From Clostridium jeddahitimonense (GTDB lineage Bacteria; Bacillota; Clostridia; Clostridiales; Clostridiaceae), in the NCBI GenBank assembly GCA_000753455.2, contig LM994670.1:2706869-2770868 (forward strand): a DNA stretch of 64,000 bases. The letters are read 5' to 3'. Both the position numbers and the translations under genes were made by a program. Positions 19,220-28,037 of this stretch are shown one piece after another. The notes beneath the pieces were generated by a model. The model saw only the letters and a program-made list of their open reading frames with translations, searched no databases and had not been told where the DNA came from. The stretch's first letter is position 1; each line of letters opens with the position of its first letter.

Positions 19220-19313
19220 TAAATAAACTTCCCCTCTCAGATAAGCTGACCCTTCATCTTTTCGAATGAAATCATAACTTAACCTCAGGTTAGCATAAAC
19301 CTTTTGCTAGCAA
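19220..19313 (-). repeat. array of short hairpins at the 3' end of the ABC exporter operon
   Basis: Read as mRNA (minus strand) four short hairpins follow each other: TTTGCTAGCAAA across the stop codon, TAACC-TGA-GGTTA, TTCAT-8-ATGAA and TCAG-5-CTGA. They are joined by short purine-containing linkers such as AGGTTTATGC and GAGGGGAAG. The pattern recurs at 29570, 43551 and 59820. Confidence 0.5.
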
Positions 19314-21325
19314 ACCTTCTCTTCACTTAACGAATCTTTATCATTTTTATCTACTTCATCTGAATCAACATCAAGCTCTGCTTTACCAGTATATAATTGA
19401 TAGTATCTTCCGCCTTCTTCTAATAGTGAATCATGGTTTCCTCTCTCAATTATTTCACCTTGTTCAAGAACCATTATAGCTTTAGAGTTCTTAATAGTTG
19501 AAAGCCTGTGAGCTATAACAAATACAGTTCTTCCTTCCATTAATTTATCCATACCTTCTGCTATAAGTTTTTCTGTTCTTGTATCTATAGAGCTCGTAGC
19601 TTCATCCATTATTAAAACTGGTGGATTAGCAACTGCTGCTCTTGCAATAGCAAGTAATTGTCTTTGACCTTGAGATAATCCTTCACCATCACCAGTAATA
19701 ACAGTATCATATCCATGTGGTAAATGTTTTATAAATGTATGGGCATTTGCAAGCCTAGCTGCTTCCTTAACTTGTTCATCAGTAGCTTTTAAATTACCAT
19801 ATCTAATATTATCAGCAATAGTTCCTGTAAATAAGTGTGTATCTTGAAGAACTATTCCTAATGATCTTCTTAAATCGTCTTTCTTAATATCTTTAACATC
19901 TATTCCATCATAAGTTATAGTTCCTGAATTGATTTCATAGAATCTATTTATTAAGTTAGTAATTGTAGTCTTACCTGCACCAGTTGAACCTACGAATGCA
20001 ATCTTTTGACCTGGTTTTGCAAATAGACTTATATCCTTTAATACAGTCTTCTCTTCATTATATCCAAAGACTACATCTTTAAATCTAACATCACCAGTAA
20101 GCTCTCTAAGCTCAAATCCATTAGCCATAGTAGTTCTATAAATAGCTTTTAAATTTCCATCGATATCAGCTGCTACTTCATTAACTGGAATCTTCCAAGC
20201 CCAGTGTCCTGTATATTCTTCTGACTCCTCTAAATTTCCGTTAGCATCAATTTTTACTCTAGCTAAAGTAACTTGGCCATTATCTACTTCTTCGTCTTCA
20301 TCTAAAGCGGCAAATATTCTTTCGGCACCAGCAAGAGCTGCTAAAATCATATTTACTTGTTGAGAAACTTGAGCTATTGGGTTAGATACTTGCTTTGTAT
20401 ATTGAAGATAAGATACAAGTGAACCTATATCAAACATTCCTGCAATGGTAAGTAATCCACCAGCACAACAAGTTACTGCATAATTTATATGAGAAAGGTT
20501 ACCAAGCATAGGCATCATAAATCCAGCAAAAGTTTGAGCTCCAGTTGAAGCTTTTCTTAGTTCTTCATTATGCTTTTTAAAGTCTTCAATAGCTTTTTCT
20601 TCATGACAGAACACTTTAATAACTTTTTGACCTTCTATCATTTCTTCAACATAACCATTTAACTTACCTATATTCTTTTGTTGCATTCCAAAGTAATATC
20701 CACTCTTAGCTCCAACCTTTTTAACTAAAAATATCATCAATCCTAAGAATGTAGCTGTTATTATACACATTACCGGACTTAAAACTATCATCATAATTAT
20801 AGTTCCTATGAAAGTAAGTCCTGAAGCCATAATATTGGTAAAACTATTATTTAAAGCTTCGTTAATATTATCAATATCATTAGTGTAAAGACTCATTAAA
20901 TCTCCATGTGTATTTCTATCAAAATATTTTAATGGAAGACTTTGCATCTTATTAAATAAATCTGTTCTTATTTCACTTATAGTCTTTTGCGATATATGAA
21001 CCATGATTCTAGCATATCCATAAGCTGCACCTGCTCCAATTAAGAAAATACTTCCTAGTAAAACTAACATCTTAGCAAGACCTGCAAAATCACCTGGTAA
21101 TATATAATTATTAACAAGAGGCTTTAAGAAGTATGAGCCTGATACCATAGCAACTGAGTTCATAACTACAAGAATCATAACTAAGAATAATAATCCTTTA
21201 TGTTTGCCTACATACTTTAATAAAGTTCCTATAGTCTTTTTCATATTTTTAGGCTTTGGTCCTCCTGGTACTTTACCTCCTGGCCCCATCTTTGGACCAC
21301 CTTGTGGCATTTTATCCTTACTCAC
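19307..21325 (-). CDS. ABC exporter half-transporter, catalytically complete subunit
   Basis: A 672-residue TMD-NBD protein. N-terminal Gly/Pro/Lys-rich tail (residues 1-30), six-helix exporter domain, a linker insert of about 60 residues before the NBD, then Walker A GSTGAGKTT, signature LSQGQRQ, Walker B VLIMDEATSS with the catalytic Glu, and H-loop IAHR. I chose GTG at 21325, which overlaps the previous stop (GTGAGTAA) and follows GGAAGGGG; a longer reading frame upstream lies inside the partner gene. It pairs with the 577-residue subunit as a BmrCD/LmrCD-like heterodimer. Confidence 0.93.
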   Translation of the reverse strand: MSKDKMPQGGPKMGPGGKVPGGPKPKNMKKTIGTLLKYVGKHKGLLFLVMILVVMNSVAMVSGSYFLKPLVNNYILPGDFAGLAKMLVLLGSIFLIGAGAAYGYARIMVHISQKTISEIRTDLFNKMQSLPLKYFDRNTHGDLMSLYTNDIDNINEALNNSFTNIMASGLTFIGTIIMMIVLSPVMCIITATFLGLMIFLVKKVGAKSGYYFGMQQKNIGKLNGYVEEMIEGQKVIKVFCHEEKAIEDFKKHNEELRKASTGAQTFAGFMMPMLGNLSHINYAVTCCAGGLLTIAGMFDIGSLVSYLQYTKQVSNPIAQVSQQVNMILAALAGAERIFAALDEDEEVDNGQVTLARVKIDANGNLEESEEYTGHWAWKIPVNEVAADIDGNLKAIYRTTMANGFELRELTGDVRFKDVVFGYNEEKTVLKDISLFAKPGQKIAFVGSTGAGKTTITNLINRFYEINSGTITYDGIDVKDIKKDDLRRSLGIVLQDTHLFTGTIADNIRYGNLKATDEQVKEAARLANAHTFIKHLPHGYDTVITGDGEGLSQGQRQLLAIARAAVANPPVLIMDEATSSIDTRTEKLIAEGMDKLMEGRTVFVIAHRLSTIKNSKAIMVLEQGEIIERGNHDSLLEEGGRYYQLYTGKAELDVDSDEVDKNDKDSLSEEKVC

Positions 21326-23051
21326 GTAAACCCACCCCTTCCTGTTGAGATTTGTATACATCTTTATAAATTTCACTATTTTCCATTAACTCATCATGAG
21401 TTCCAATAGCACTTATCTTACCATCATCTAAAACTATAATCTTATCTGCATCACATACAGATACAACTCTTTGTGCAATTATAATCTTTGTAGTATCTTT
21501 TAAATCCTCAGAGAATGCCTTTCTAATCTTAGCATCTGTAGCAGTATCTACAGCACTTGTACTATCATCTAAGATAAGTACCTTAGGGTTTTTAAGAAGA
21601 GCTCTTGCAATACAAAGTCTTTGCTTTTGACCACCAGATACATTAACTCCACCTTGTTCAATGTGCATTTCATATCTACCTGGTAATCTATCTATAAACT
21701 CACTTACACAAGATGATGTAGCTGCGACTTCTATCTCTGCTTCTGTAGCCTCTGCATTACCCCATCTTAAGTTTTCATTAATTGTTCCAGAGAATAAAGT
21801 GTTCTTTTGAAGTACCATCGCAACTTCATCTCTTAGAGTTTCAATATCATAATCCTTAACATTAACTCCACCTAAATAAACTTCACCTTCTGTAACATCA
21901 TAAAGTCTTGGTATAAGCTGAACTAAGCTTGTCTTACCTGAACCTGTTGAACCAATTATACCAACAGTCTCACCTGCTTTAATAGTGATATTAATATTAT
22001 CTAAATTGTTTTCTTCACTTTCATCTTCATACTTGAAGTTAACATTTCTAAATTCAATATCCCCATTTTTAACTTCCATTATTGGATTTTCTGGATTCTT
22101 TATATCTGGTTCTTCTTCTAAAACTTCTAATATACGCTCTGCTGATGCAACTGATCTTGAAATCATCATAAGGACCATTGCAATCATCATAAGAGACATT
22201 AATATTTGAAATGAATAAGTCATAAAGCTTGTAAGCCTACCTACTGTTAATGTGCCTTCATTAACCATGTGCCCACCAAACCAAAGAATACCTATGATAC
22301 TAGAAAATACAACAATTTGCATTATTGGCATGTTTAAAACTACTAATCCAAAAGCACCTTCAGCTGATTTAATCAGATCATCATTAGCATTCTTAAACTT
22401 TTCTTTTTCTTTCTTAGCTCTAACAAAAGATTTAACAACTCTAATACCAATTAAATTTTCTTGAACTATAGTATTCATGTTATCAATTTTCTTTTGCATA
22501 GCTTCAAATCTAGGTCTAACTGCTTTTATAATAAGGGCTATTGATATAGCTAAAATTGGCATAGATACTAAGAATATCATTGCAAGTTTAGGACTTATTG
22601 TAACCGATAATATACAAGCACATATAAGCATCATAGGCGCTCTAACTAAAAGCTTAATTCCCATTGTTACTGAGTTCTGTATAGTGGTTACATCCGTTGT
22701 TAAACGAGTAATAAGTGATGCTGTACTAAACTTTTCAATATTCTTAAAAGAATAACTTTGAATCTTTATATATTCAGCTTCTCTTAACTCAGCACCAAAT
22801 CCTTGTCCAGCTTCTGCTGCAAACTTAGATAGTCCTAATCCAAAGCATAGTGATACTAAAGCCATTCCTACCATAAGTAATCCCATCTTAATTGTGTACC
22901 AGCTATCACCAGAAGATATACCAATATCGACTATATTTGCCATTACTAATGGAATTAATAATTCGAATATAGATTCTAATGCTGCACACATTACTCCTAA
23001 AATTAAAGGAGTTTTATACTTCTTCATATACGGAAGTAATTTCTTAATCAT
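21318..23051 (-). CDS. ABC exporter half-transporter, degenerate-site subunit
   Basis: A 577-residue TMD-NBD protein with six helices and an NBD with Walker A GSTGSGKTS, signature VSGGQKQR and Walker B VLILDDSTSAVD. The catalytic Glu after Walker B is replaced by Asp, and the switch His by Gln (IIAQRV), as in the non-catalytic half of heterodimeric multidrug exporters. Its stop overlaps the start of the partner gene, so equal synthesis is expected. Upstream lie a MarR gene and a MarR-type operator. Confidence 0.93.
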   Translation of the reverse strand: MIKKLLPYMKKYKTPLILGVMCAALESIFELLIPLVMANIVDIGISSGDSWYTIKMGLLMVGMALVSLCFGLGLSKFAAEAGQGFGAELREAEYIKIQSYSFKNIEKFSTASLITRLTTDVTTIQNSVTMGIKLLVRAPMMLICACILSVTISPKLAMIFLVSMPILAISIALIIKAVRPRFEAMQKKIDNMNTIVQENLIGIRVVKSFVRAKKEKEKFKNANDDLIKSAEGAFGLVVLNMPIMQIVVFSSIIGILWFGGHMVNEGTLTVGRLTSFMTYSFQILMSLMMIAMVLMMISRSVASAERILEVLEEEPDIKNPENPIMEVKNGDIEFRNVNFKYEDESEENNLDNINITIKAGETVGIIGSTGSGKTSLVQLIPRLYDVTEGEVYLGGVNVKDYDIETLRDEVAMVLQKNTLFSGTINENLRWGNAEATEAEIEVAATSSCVSEFIDRLPGRYEMHIEQGGVNVSGGQKQRLCIARALLKNPKVLILDDSTSAVDTATDAKIRKAFSEDLKDTTKIIIAQRVVSVCDADKIIVLDDGKISAIGTHDELMENSEIYKDVYKSQQEGVGLRE

Positions 23052-23226
23052 TTAATTCACCTCTTCTTTACTAACTTTTAGACTCCACCATTAACTTTAT
23101 TTATTATTAAATATTATTGCTACCTTTAAGCTTAAAATCCTCCTTCTTAAATCTCTATATCAGTGAAGTCTTTTATAATAGGAGATTTTATACTTTAATA
23201 TAAAATCTTTATAATAACAAGCTAAC

Positions 23227-23248
23227 AATACATAGCAAGCTATGTATT
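23227..23248 (-). promoter_or_regulatory. MarR operator, copy upstream of the ABC exporter genes
   Basis: AATACATAG-4-CTATGTATT, a perfect 9-base inverted repeat with spacer CAAG. The identical half-sites with the same spacing occur at 23727-23748 before the marR gene. The site lies between the marR stop and the exporter start, implying a second, separately controlled promoter for the exporter. Confidence 0.85.
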
Positions 23249-23265
23249 CAAGTAAAAATATAAAG

Positions 23266-23712
23266 TTACTCATCCATATTATTAATAACTTTATTTAAAA
23301 GAGTCCTTAAAGTATTTAATTCGTCTTCAGTCATATTTTTAGTTAATTTCTTTTCAATATAATTAACTCCAAAATCCATGCATTCATGAATAATTCCTAA
23401 TCCTTTATCTGTTAATGTCAGACTTTTATATCTTGCATCTTGAGAACTTGGGATTCTTGTAATCATTTCTTTTTCTTCTAACCTTTTAACTATTCCTGTC
23501 ACTGTTGGATTACTTAAATCTAATTCCTTTTCAATATCCTTTTGAAAAATGTCTTTTCCGTTATCTTGCCAACGAAAAATAATCCATAGTACCTTTTCTT
23601 GAGTTGCTGTTAAGTTAAATCTAATAAGATTTTTGTTAATATCTTTTATTATTTTATTGTCTATTAGCTTAATAAGAAATCCTATATCATTTCTTCTTTT
23701 ACACTTTCCCAT
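23266..23712 (-). CDS. MarR family transcriptional regulator
   Basis: A 148-residue winged-helix regulator: TQEKVLWIIFRWQD, KDIEKELDLSNPTVTGIVKRLEEKEMITRIPSSQDARYKSLTLTDKG are typical MarR helices and wing (the DxR motif is DAR). ATG at 23712 follows TTGGAGG. An in-frame upstream start at 23733 would lie inside the operator. It most likely represses itself and the exporter through the two identical palindromes. Confidence 0.94.
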   Translation of the reverse strand: MGKCKRRNDIGFLIKLIDNKIIKDINKNLIRFNLTATQEKVLWIIFRWQDNGKDIFQKDIEKELDLSNPTVTGIVKRLEEKEMITRIPSSQDARYKSLTLTDKGLGIIHECMDFGVNYIEKKLTKNMTEDELNTLRTLLNKVINNMDE

Positions 23713-23726
23713 AAGAATCCTCCAAG

Positions 23727-23748
23727 AATACATAGCATACTATGTATT
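23727..23748 (-). promoter_or_regulatory. MarR operator, autoregulatory copy
   Basis: AATACATAG-4-CTATGTATT with spacer CATA, just before the RBS of the marR gene. It is the twin of the site at 23227-23248, 500 bases away. Confidence 0.85.
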
Positions 23749-23931
23749 TTATATCACTATATTATTAAAGTCAACGGATAATGTTACTCCAAATTATTAA
23801 CAATTTGATAACTATTTTCTAAACGCTTTTGCTATATCCAACAGTAAACTTTTACACTCCTTTTTAATTTTAATTTGTATTTTTTATAATATACCCTTTA
23901 TTCTAATGAACAAAAATATTAAATTCTAATT

Positions 23932-23969
23932 AAATAAAAACTCCATTAATTAATAAAATTAACTGGAGC
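23932..23969 (-). terminator. terminator after the HlyIII gene
   Basis: On the minus strand CTCCAGTTAAT pairs with AATTAATGGAG around a short loop, followed by TTTTTATTT. It starts about 25 bases after the stop codon. Confidence 0.85.
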
Positions 23970-23991
23970 TTTTCTCTTTCTTAATATATGC

Positions 23992-24669
23992 TTAATAAAC
24001 AAATAAATAAATTCCAAACCAATGAAGTATAGCACCTATCATAACAAAAAAATGCCAAATAAAGTGAGAATATTTTTTATCTCTTGTAAATGGAATCATT
24101 CCAATTGTATAAATAACTCCTCCAATCAAAATCATCCACAATAATGGCATATTATTTTTAAACCAATCTGGTAGAAATATTAAGCCACTCCACCCAATTA
24201 TGTAGTATAAAGAAAAATGTAACCATTTAAATCTTCCTGGTCCAAAAATACTAAGCATTGTAATGCCCCAAATAATTAATGCCCATTCTATACAAAAAAT
24301 TACTATACCAAGTGCATTTCCCCAATATACTAAATATAACGGCGCAAAAGTACCTCCTATCAAAAGATAAATAGAAGAGTAATCAAACCTTCTCCATAAA
24401 CGTTTTACAGTAGAACCACTTTTAAACGCATGATATAAAGTACTCATTAACATTAAAATAATTAAACTAATTCCGTAAAAGCAAGTTGCCATAATCTTAA
24501 GTCCGGTATCCGATTTTAATAAAAGCAAAATGAATCCTGCTATAGCTAGCCCTGCTCCTACACCATGAACTACTGCATTACCAACTTCCTCTAATATTGT
24601 AAGCTTTGGTGGCTCATTTAGTGTTTTTATATATTCCTTTCTATTTTCTTTCTCTTTATTCATCCACAT
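23992..24669 (-). CDS. hemolysin III / PAQR-family membrane protein
   Basis: A 225-residue protein with seven helices. Family hallmarks are the N-terminal EEVGNAVVHGVGAGLAI, STLYHAF, WRRFDYSSIYLLIGGTFAP and the late HFIWHFFVMIGAILHWFGIYL, whose three His together with the early ones form the metal site known in PAQR proteins. Length and motifs fit YqfA/HlyIII. Despite the name, a cytolytic role is not established for most members; a membrane hydrolase or lipid-sensing role is likely. Single gene. Confidence 0.93.
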   Translation of the reverse strand: MWMNKEKENRKEYIKTLNEPPKLTILEEVGNAVVHGVGAGLAIAGFILLLLKSDTGLKIMATCFYGISLIILMLMSTLYHAFKSGSTVKRLWRRFDYSSIYLLIGGTFAPLYLVYWGNALGIVIFCIEWALIIWGITMLSIFGPGRFKWLHFSLYYIIGWSGLIFLPDWFKNNMPLLWMILIGGVIYTIGMIPFTRDKKYSHFIWHFFVMIGAILHWFGIYLFVY

Positions 24670-24842
24670 ATTCTTCTCCCTACATCATATTGAATATTAC
24701 ATATATAGCTATTTAAGCTTAACTCTACCTAAATTATATACAATTACAATTTTATTATGAATAAAAAATATACCTTCCATTATTTAATTTACAACTTGTA
24801 ATAACATTAATTATAAATTATAATAATATTTCTTAATTAATA

Positions 24843-24878
24843 AATTTGGCATAGTAAAATACTTTACTATGCCAAATT
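24843..24878 (-). terminator. terminator after the CPBP protease gene
   Basis: A 16-base perfect stem (AATTTGGCATAGTAAA and complement) with a four-base loop, flanked by T-rich sequence on the minus strand. It starts 17 bases after the stop codon at 24895. Confidence 0.82.
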
Positions 24879-24894
24879 CTTATATAATTATTTA

Positions 24895-25806
24895 TTACAT
24901 TTTATAATTTAAAAAATCATCTATATTTTTATCTTTGTAATAAGCACCTACAATAATGAAGGTTATAATTAAAATTACCGTTACAATAATTCCACCTTCA
25001 GGTCCAAAAGTTCCTCCATTAAAGAAACTATTACCTATGTTATCCAACTGGTATATTCCCATAACATCGTTTCCGCTTACCTGAAATCCTAATACATATC
25101 CTTGGAAGTAATTCCATGTAATATGGAAGCCTATAGGCATCCATACATTACCCGATTTCATAAACATATATCCAAAAAGAATTCCTACTAAAAATAGATT
25201 TATTAAAGCTAAAAGACTTATCCCGCTATTACCCAAATGCATTGCTGCAAATATTACTGCTGATCCCCCTAAAATTATATATTTATTTCTTGCTTGTTTT
25301 AATACTGACATACAGTAAGCTCTCCCAAATATCTCTTCACCAAAACCTACTGCAATAAAAGCTATTAACCCACTGAATAATTCATATGAAATATTAGGCT
25401 TTGATAAAGAATTTACTAACCTTACCTCACCTATTAAAAGCAAAACAACACCTACAATAGTTATTGTAACAGCCCCTAATAATAATCCAACTCCAAGTTC
25501 CTTATAACCTTCTTTTAAATTTGTTAACCCCATAAAAGTAATCCTCTTCTTTTCAAAAGCTTTCCATATAATCATACTAGATGCTATTAAAGCAAGATTT
25601 TGCAATATTATAGCTATAGAAAAGAATAATGGACTATTTTCAATAGCAGATAATTCTACTATGTCGCCCTTTGTTGATACTACTATCCCAAGTATTATCC
25701 CTACAAAAATAGATACTACATTCATCAAAGCAAACATTAGTATTAATGTTAACGATATTTTCCATCCACTTCGTACTTCTCCGTACTTATTTTTAAACAT
25801 TCTCAT
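24895..25806 (-). CDS. CPBP (CAAX-like) intramembrane metalloprotease
   Basis: A 303-residue protein with about eight helices. The CPBP motifs are present: motif 1 EEIFGRAY (two Glu then Arg), motif 2 HLGN and motif 3 HITWNYFQG. These residues hold the catalytic metal in CAAX/Abi proteases. The start at 25806 follows GAGGTGG. Members act in bacteriocin immunity, peptide maturation or sigma-factor release; the neighbours give no clear hint. Confidence 0.9.
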   Translation of the reverse strand: MRMFKNKYGEVRSGWKISLTLILMFALMNVVSIFVGIILGIVVSTKGDIVELSAIENSPLFFSIAIILQNLALIASSMIIWKAFEKKRITFMGLTNLKEGYKELGVGLLLGAVTITIVGVVLLLIGEVRLVNSLSKPNISYELFSGLIAFIAVGFGEEIFGRAYCMSVLKQARNKYIILGGSAVIFAAMHLGNSGISLLALINLFLVGILFGYMFMKSGNVWMPIGFHITWNYFQGYVLGFQVSGNDVMGIYQLDNIGNSFFNGGTFGPEGGIIVTVILIITFIIVGAYYKDKNIDDFLNYKM

Positions 25807-25952
25807 ATAACCACCTCTTTTTATCTATAACTCTTATTATGAACCTTTCATAATAATAATTTTACTATATTTACCAATAAATTGGTATAGTTTTAGATTT
25901 ATTAATTCTAACGTCTACCCTTCTAATAACCCCCTATATACTACATCCAAAT

Positions 25953-25986
25953 AATTCAAAAGGATGCTAATAACTTAGCATCCTTG
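25953..25986 (-). terminator. terminator after the subtilase gene
   Basis: AAGGATGCTA pairs with TAGCATCCTT around six bases, then TTTTGAATTATTT on the minus strand. It starts 12 bases after the stop codon. Confidence 0.88.
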
Positions 25987-25997
25987 ATTTTTTAATA

Positions 25998-27902
25998 TCA
26001 TCTTTTTAATCTTTTATAAAATTTATTCGCTATAAAAATAATAACAACTAAAAATAATCCTATAAATATAAATTTGTTATTATCATTTTTCCCAGCATTT
26101 TCAACACTTTCACTTGCTATAGTATTACTTTGCTCATCCTCAATTATATTTTCTTCTATATCTTTCTCATAAGCAATAACTACTTCGTCATTATCCTCAT
26201 TAATAATATCTAAATCATTCTTATAATTTTCTTCATCATTTATATTGTTTTTATTATAAATGTCTACCTCTTCTATTTTTTCAGATTTATATGAATTATC
26301 TAAGTATAATAACTCTATACTTTTTTCTTTTTTCTCTTCACTTATTTCTTTTTCTGTAATATTTTCATTTATATCTCTATTATCTTTTAAATTTTCTTCA
26401 GTAGAACTATCTAATTTTAAAGTTTCGTCTTCTGCATATAAATTTACTTCATTATTCTTAACTATAACTTTACATGAAGCAGTTTTATCTAAAATAGTTG
26501 CAGTAATGATTGATTCTCCTTCTTTAACAGCCATAACTTCTCCATTATCAACTATAGCTACTTCATTATTAGAACTTTCCCATAAAACTTCTGAATCATT
26601 TATGTAGTCTTTTGGATAATAAACTAGATTTAATTTGTACTTTTCTCCAATTTCTAAAGTTATTTCATCTTTATCAATTAATATATTTTCTAAAGAAACT
26701 TTAGGTAAAGCTAAAGCCATATTTGGTACTCCACTACCAAAGAACCAATCTACTCCTTTTTCTCCTATATCAATAGAATATTCTTTTATAAAATTTTCAA
26801 TTTCAACCGGCTTCAAATCTGGATTATTTAGTTTTAACATGGCAGCTATTACTGAAATATGTGGTGCTGCCATAGATGTTCCATTTTTATACACATAACT
26901 TCCACCTGGTGCTGCACTATATATCCCTACCCCTGGTGCTGCTACATCTATACTAGGTCCATAATTAGATGTATATGCTTTATGATTATTATTGTCTATA
27001 GATGATACTATTATTGCTTGGTCTATATGAGAAGGACATGAGTTTATTGTATTAGCATTATAATTTCCTGCAGCATTTACAACTGTAACTCCTGCCTCAA
27101 CAGCCTCTACAATCATTTCTTCTATAAGCTTTGAGTGAACTCCTGTAATAAATCCTAAGCTTAAATTTATTATATCTACATCAGAGTCAATTGCATATTT
27201 TATACTATTTCCTACACTTGATATAGTGCCTCTTCCAATAGAATTTAACGCTTTTAAAGGCATAATCTTAATATTGCTTATATTTCTTGTAGCATCAGCT
27301 ATTATACCAGCAACATGTGTTCCATGTCCTTGAAAATCATCATCATATGGATCATCATCATTATTTACAAAATCATAGCCTGTGGTTAATAGCTTGTCCT
27401 TAAAAATTGGATGGTTATAATCTATACCACTATCAATTACAGCTATAGTTATTATATTATTCTTATTCTCTTCTTTAATATACTTACTATATTTATCAAT
27501 AGCTAAATATTCTATCCCCCACGAGTTATATGTATTATTTTCTTCTTCCCTACCTTCAATTATGTTGTCTTCACTTATATCTATGTACATATCTGGTTCT
27601 ACAAATTCGATATATTCTTTATCCTTTAACTGCTCATAACAATCAATGGCTTTATCTATTGAATCAAAATGTAAAGTTACTATTTCATCATCAATATGAC
27701 TTGAATCTATAACACCATAGTCATTAAAATTTATCAATTCATCTGTTTTAACTATTAATGACTTACTTTTAAATTCATCATAACTATAAATATGATTATG
27801 ATGCCTCTCACTTTCTATTGCTTTAACATTTATTGTTGGAAAAAGCATAAATATAAACATAATTGAAAGTAAAAATATACTCCCCCTTGTCCACCTTGTC
27901 AT
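25998..27902 (-). CDS. membrane-anchored S8 subtilisin-like serine protease with Ig-like domain
   Basis: A 634-residue exported protease: signal peptide (about 1-28), a propeptide-like stretch, catalytic domain with Asp in IAVIDSGIDYNHP, His in GHGTHVAGI and Ser in NGTSMAAPHI, then a Big_2-type Ig-like domain (about 405-480, ending in SCKVIVK), a long acidic Asn/Glu/Asp/Lys-rich linker and a C-terminal transmembrane helix followed by KRLKR. It is therefore tethered to the outside of the membrane, without a sortase motif. ATG at 27902 follows AGGTGA; an upstream in-frame GTG is less likely. Confidence 0.92.
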   Translation of the reverse strand: MTRWTRGSIFLLSIMFIFMLFPTINVKAIESERHHNHIYSYDEFKSKSLIVKTDELINFNDYGVIDSSHIDDEIVTLHFDSIDKAIDCYEQLKDKEYIEFVEPDMYIDISEDNIIEGREEENNTYNSWGIEYLAIDKYSKYIKEENKNNIITIAVIDSGIDYNHPIFKDKLLTTGYDFVNNDDDPYDDDFQGHGTHVAGIIADATRNISNIKIMPLKALNSIGRGTISSVGNSIKYAIDSDVDIINLSLGFITGVHSKLIEEMIVEAVEAGVTVVNAAGNYNANTINSCPSHIDQAIIVSSIDNNNHKAYTSNYGPSIDVAAPGVGIYSAAPGGSYVYKNGTSMAAPHISVIAAMLKLNNPDLKPVEIENFIKEYSIDIGEKGVDWFFGSGVPNMALALPKVSLENILIDKDEITLEIGEKYKLNLVYYPKDYINDSEVLWESSNNEVAIVDNGEVMAVKEGESIITATILDKTASCKVIVKNNEVNLYAEDETLKLDSSTEENLKDNRDINENITEKEISEEKKEKSIELLYLDNSYKSEKIEEVDIYNKNNINDEENYKNDLDIINEDNDEVVIAYEKDIEENIIEDEQSNTIASESVENAGKNDNNKFIFIGLFLVVIIFIANKFYKRLKR

Positions 27903-27962
27903 AATTTTCACCTGATTCCTTATTTTATAAGTATATTTTAATAAAATAACTCATTTAATGTC

Positions 27963-27993
27963 AAATAAAAAGAAGATCTACTTAGATCCTCTT
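27963..27993 (-). terminator. terminator after the Asp-box lipoprotein gene
   Basis: On the minus strand AAGAGGATCTA pairs with TAGATCTTCTT around two bases, followed by TTTATTT. It lies about 45 bases after the stop codon at 28038. Confidence 0.82.
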
Positions 27994-28037
27994 TTCTTTA
28001 TTCACACTATTCCTTTGATTTCACTCCATAAATGACC

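Noticed and set aside
23184..23207. GATTTTATA-6-TATAAAATC inverted repeat as terminator of marR
   Set aside because: The stem is purely AT-rich apart from its ends and has no T-run on the minus strand, so it is too weak to call.
23992..24669. True hemolysin
   Set aside because: HlyIII/PAQR proteins are widespread membrane proteins; the name alone does not support toxin function.
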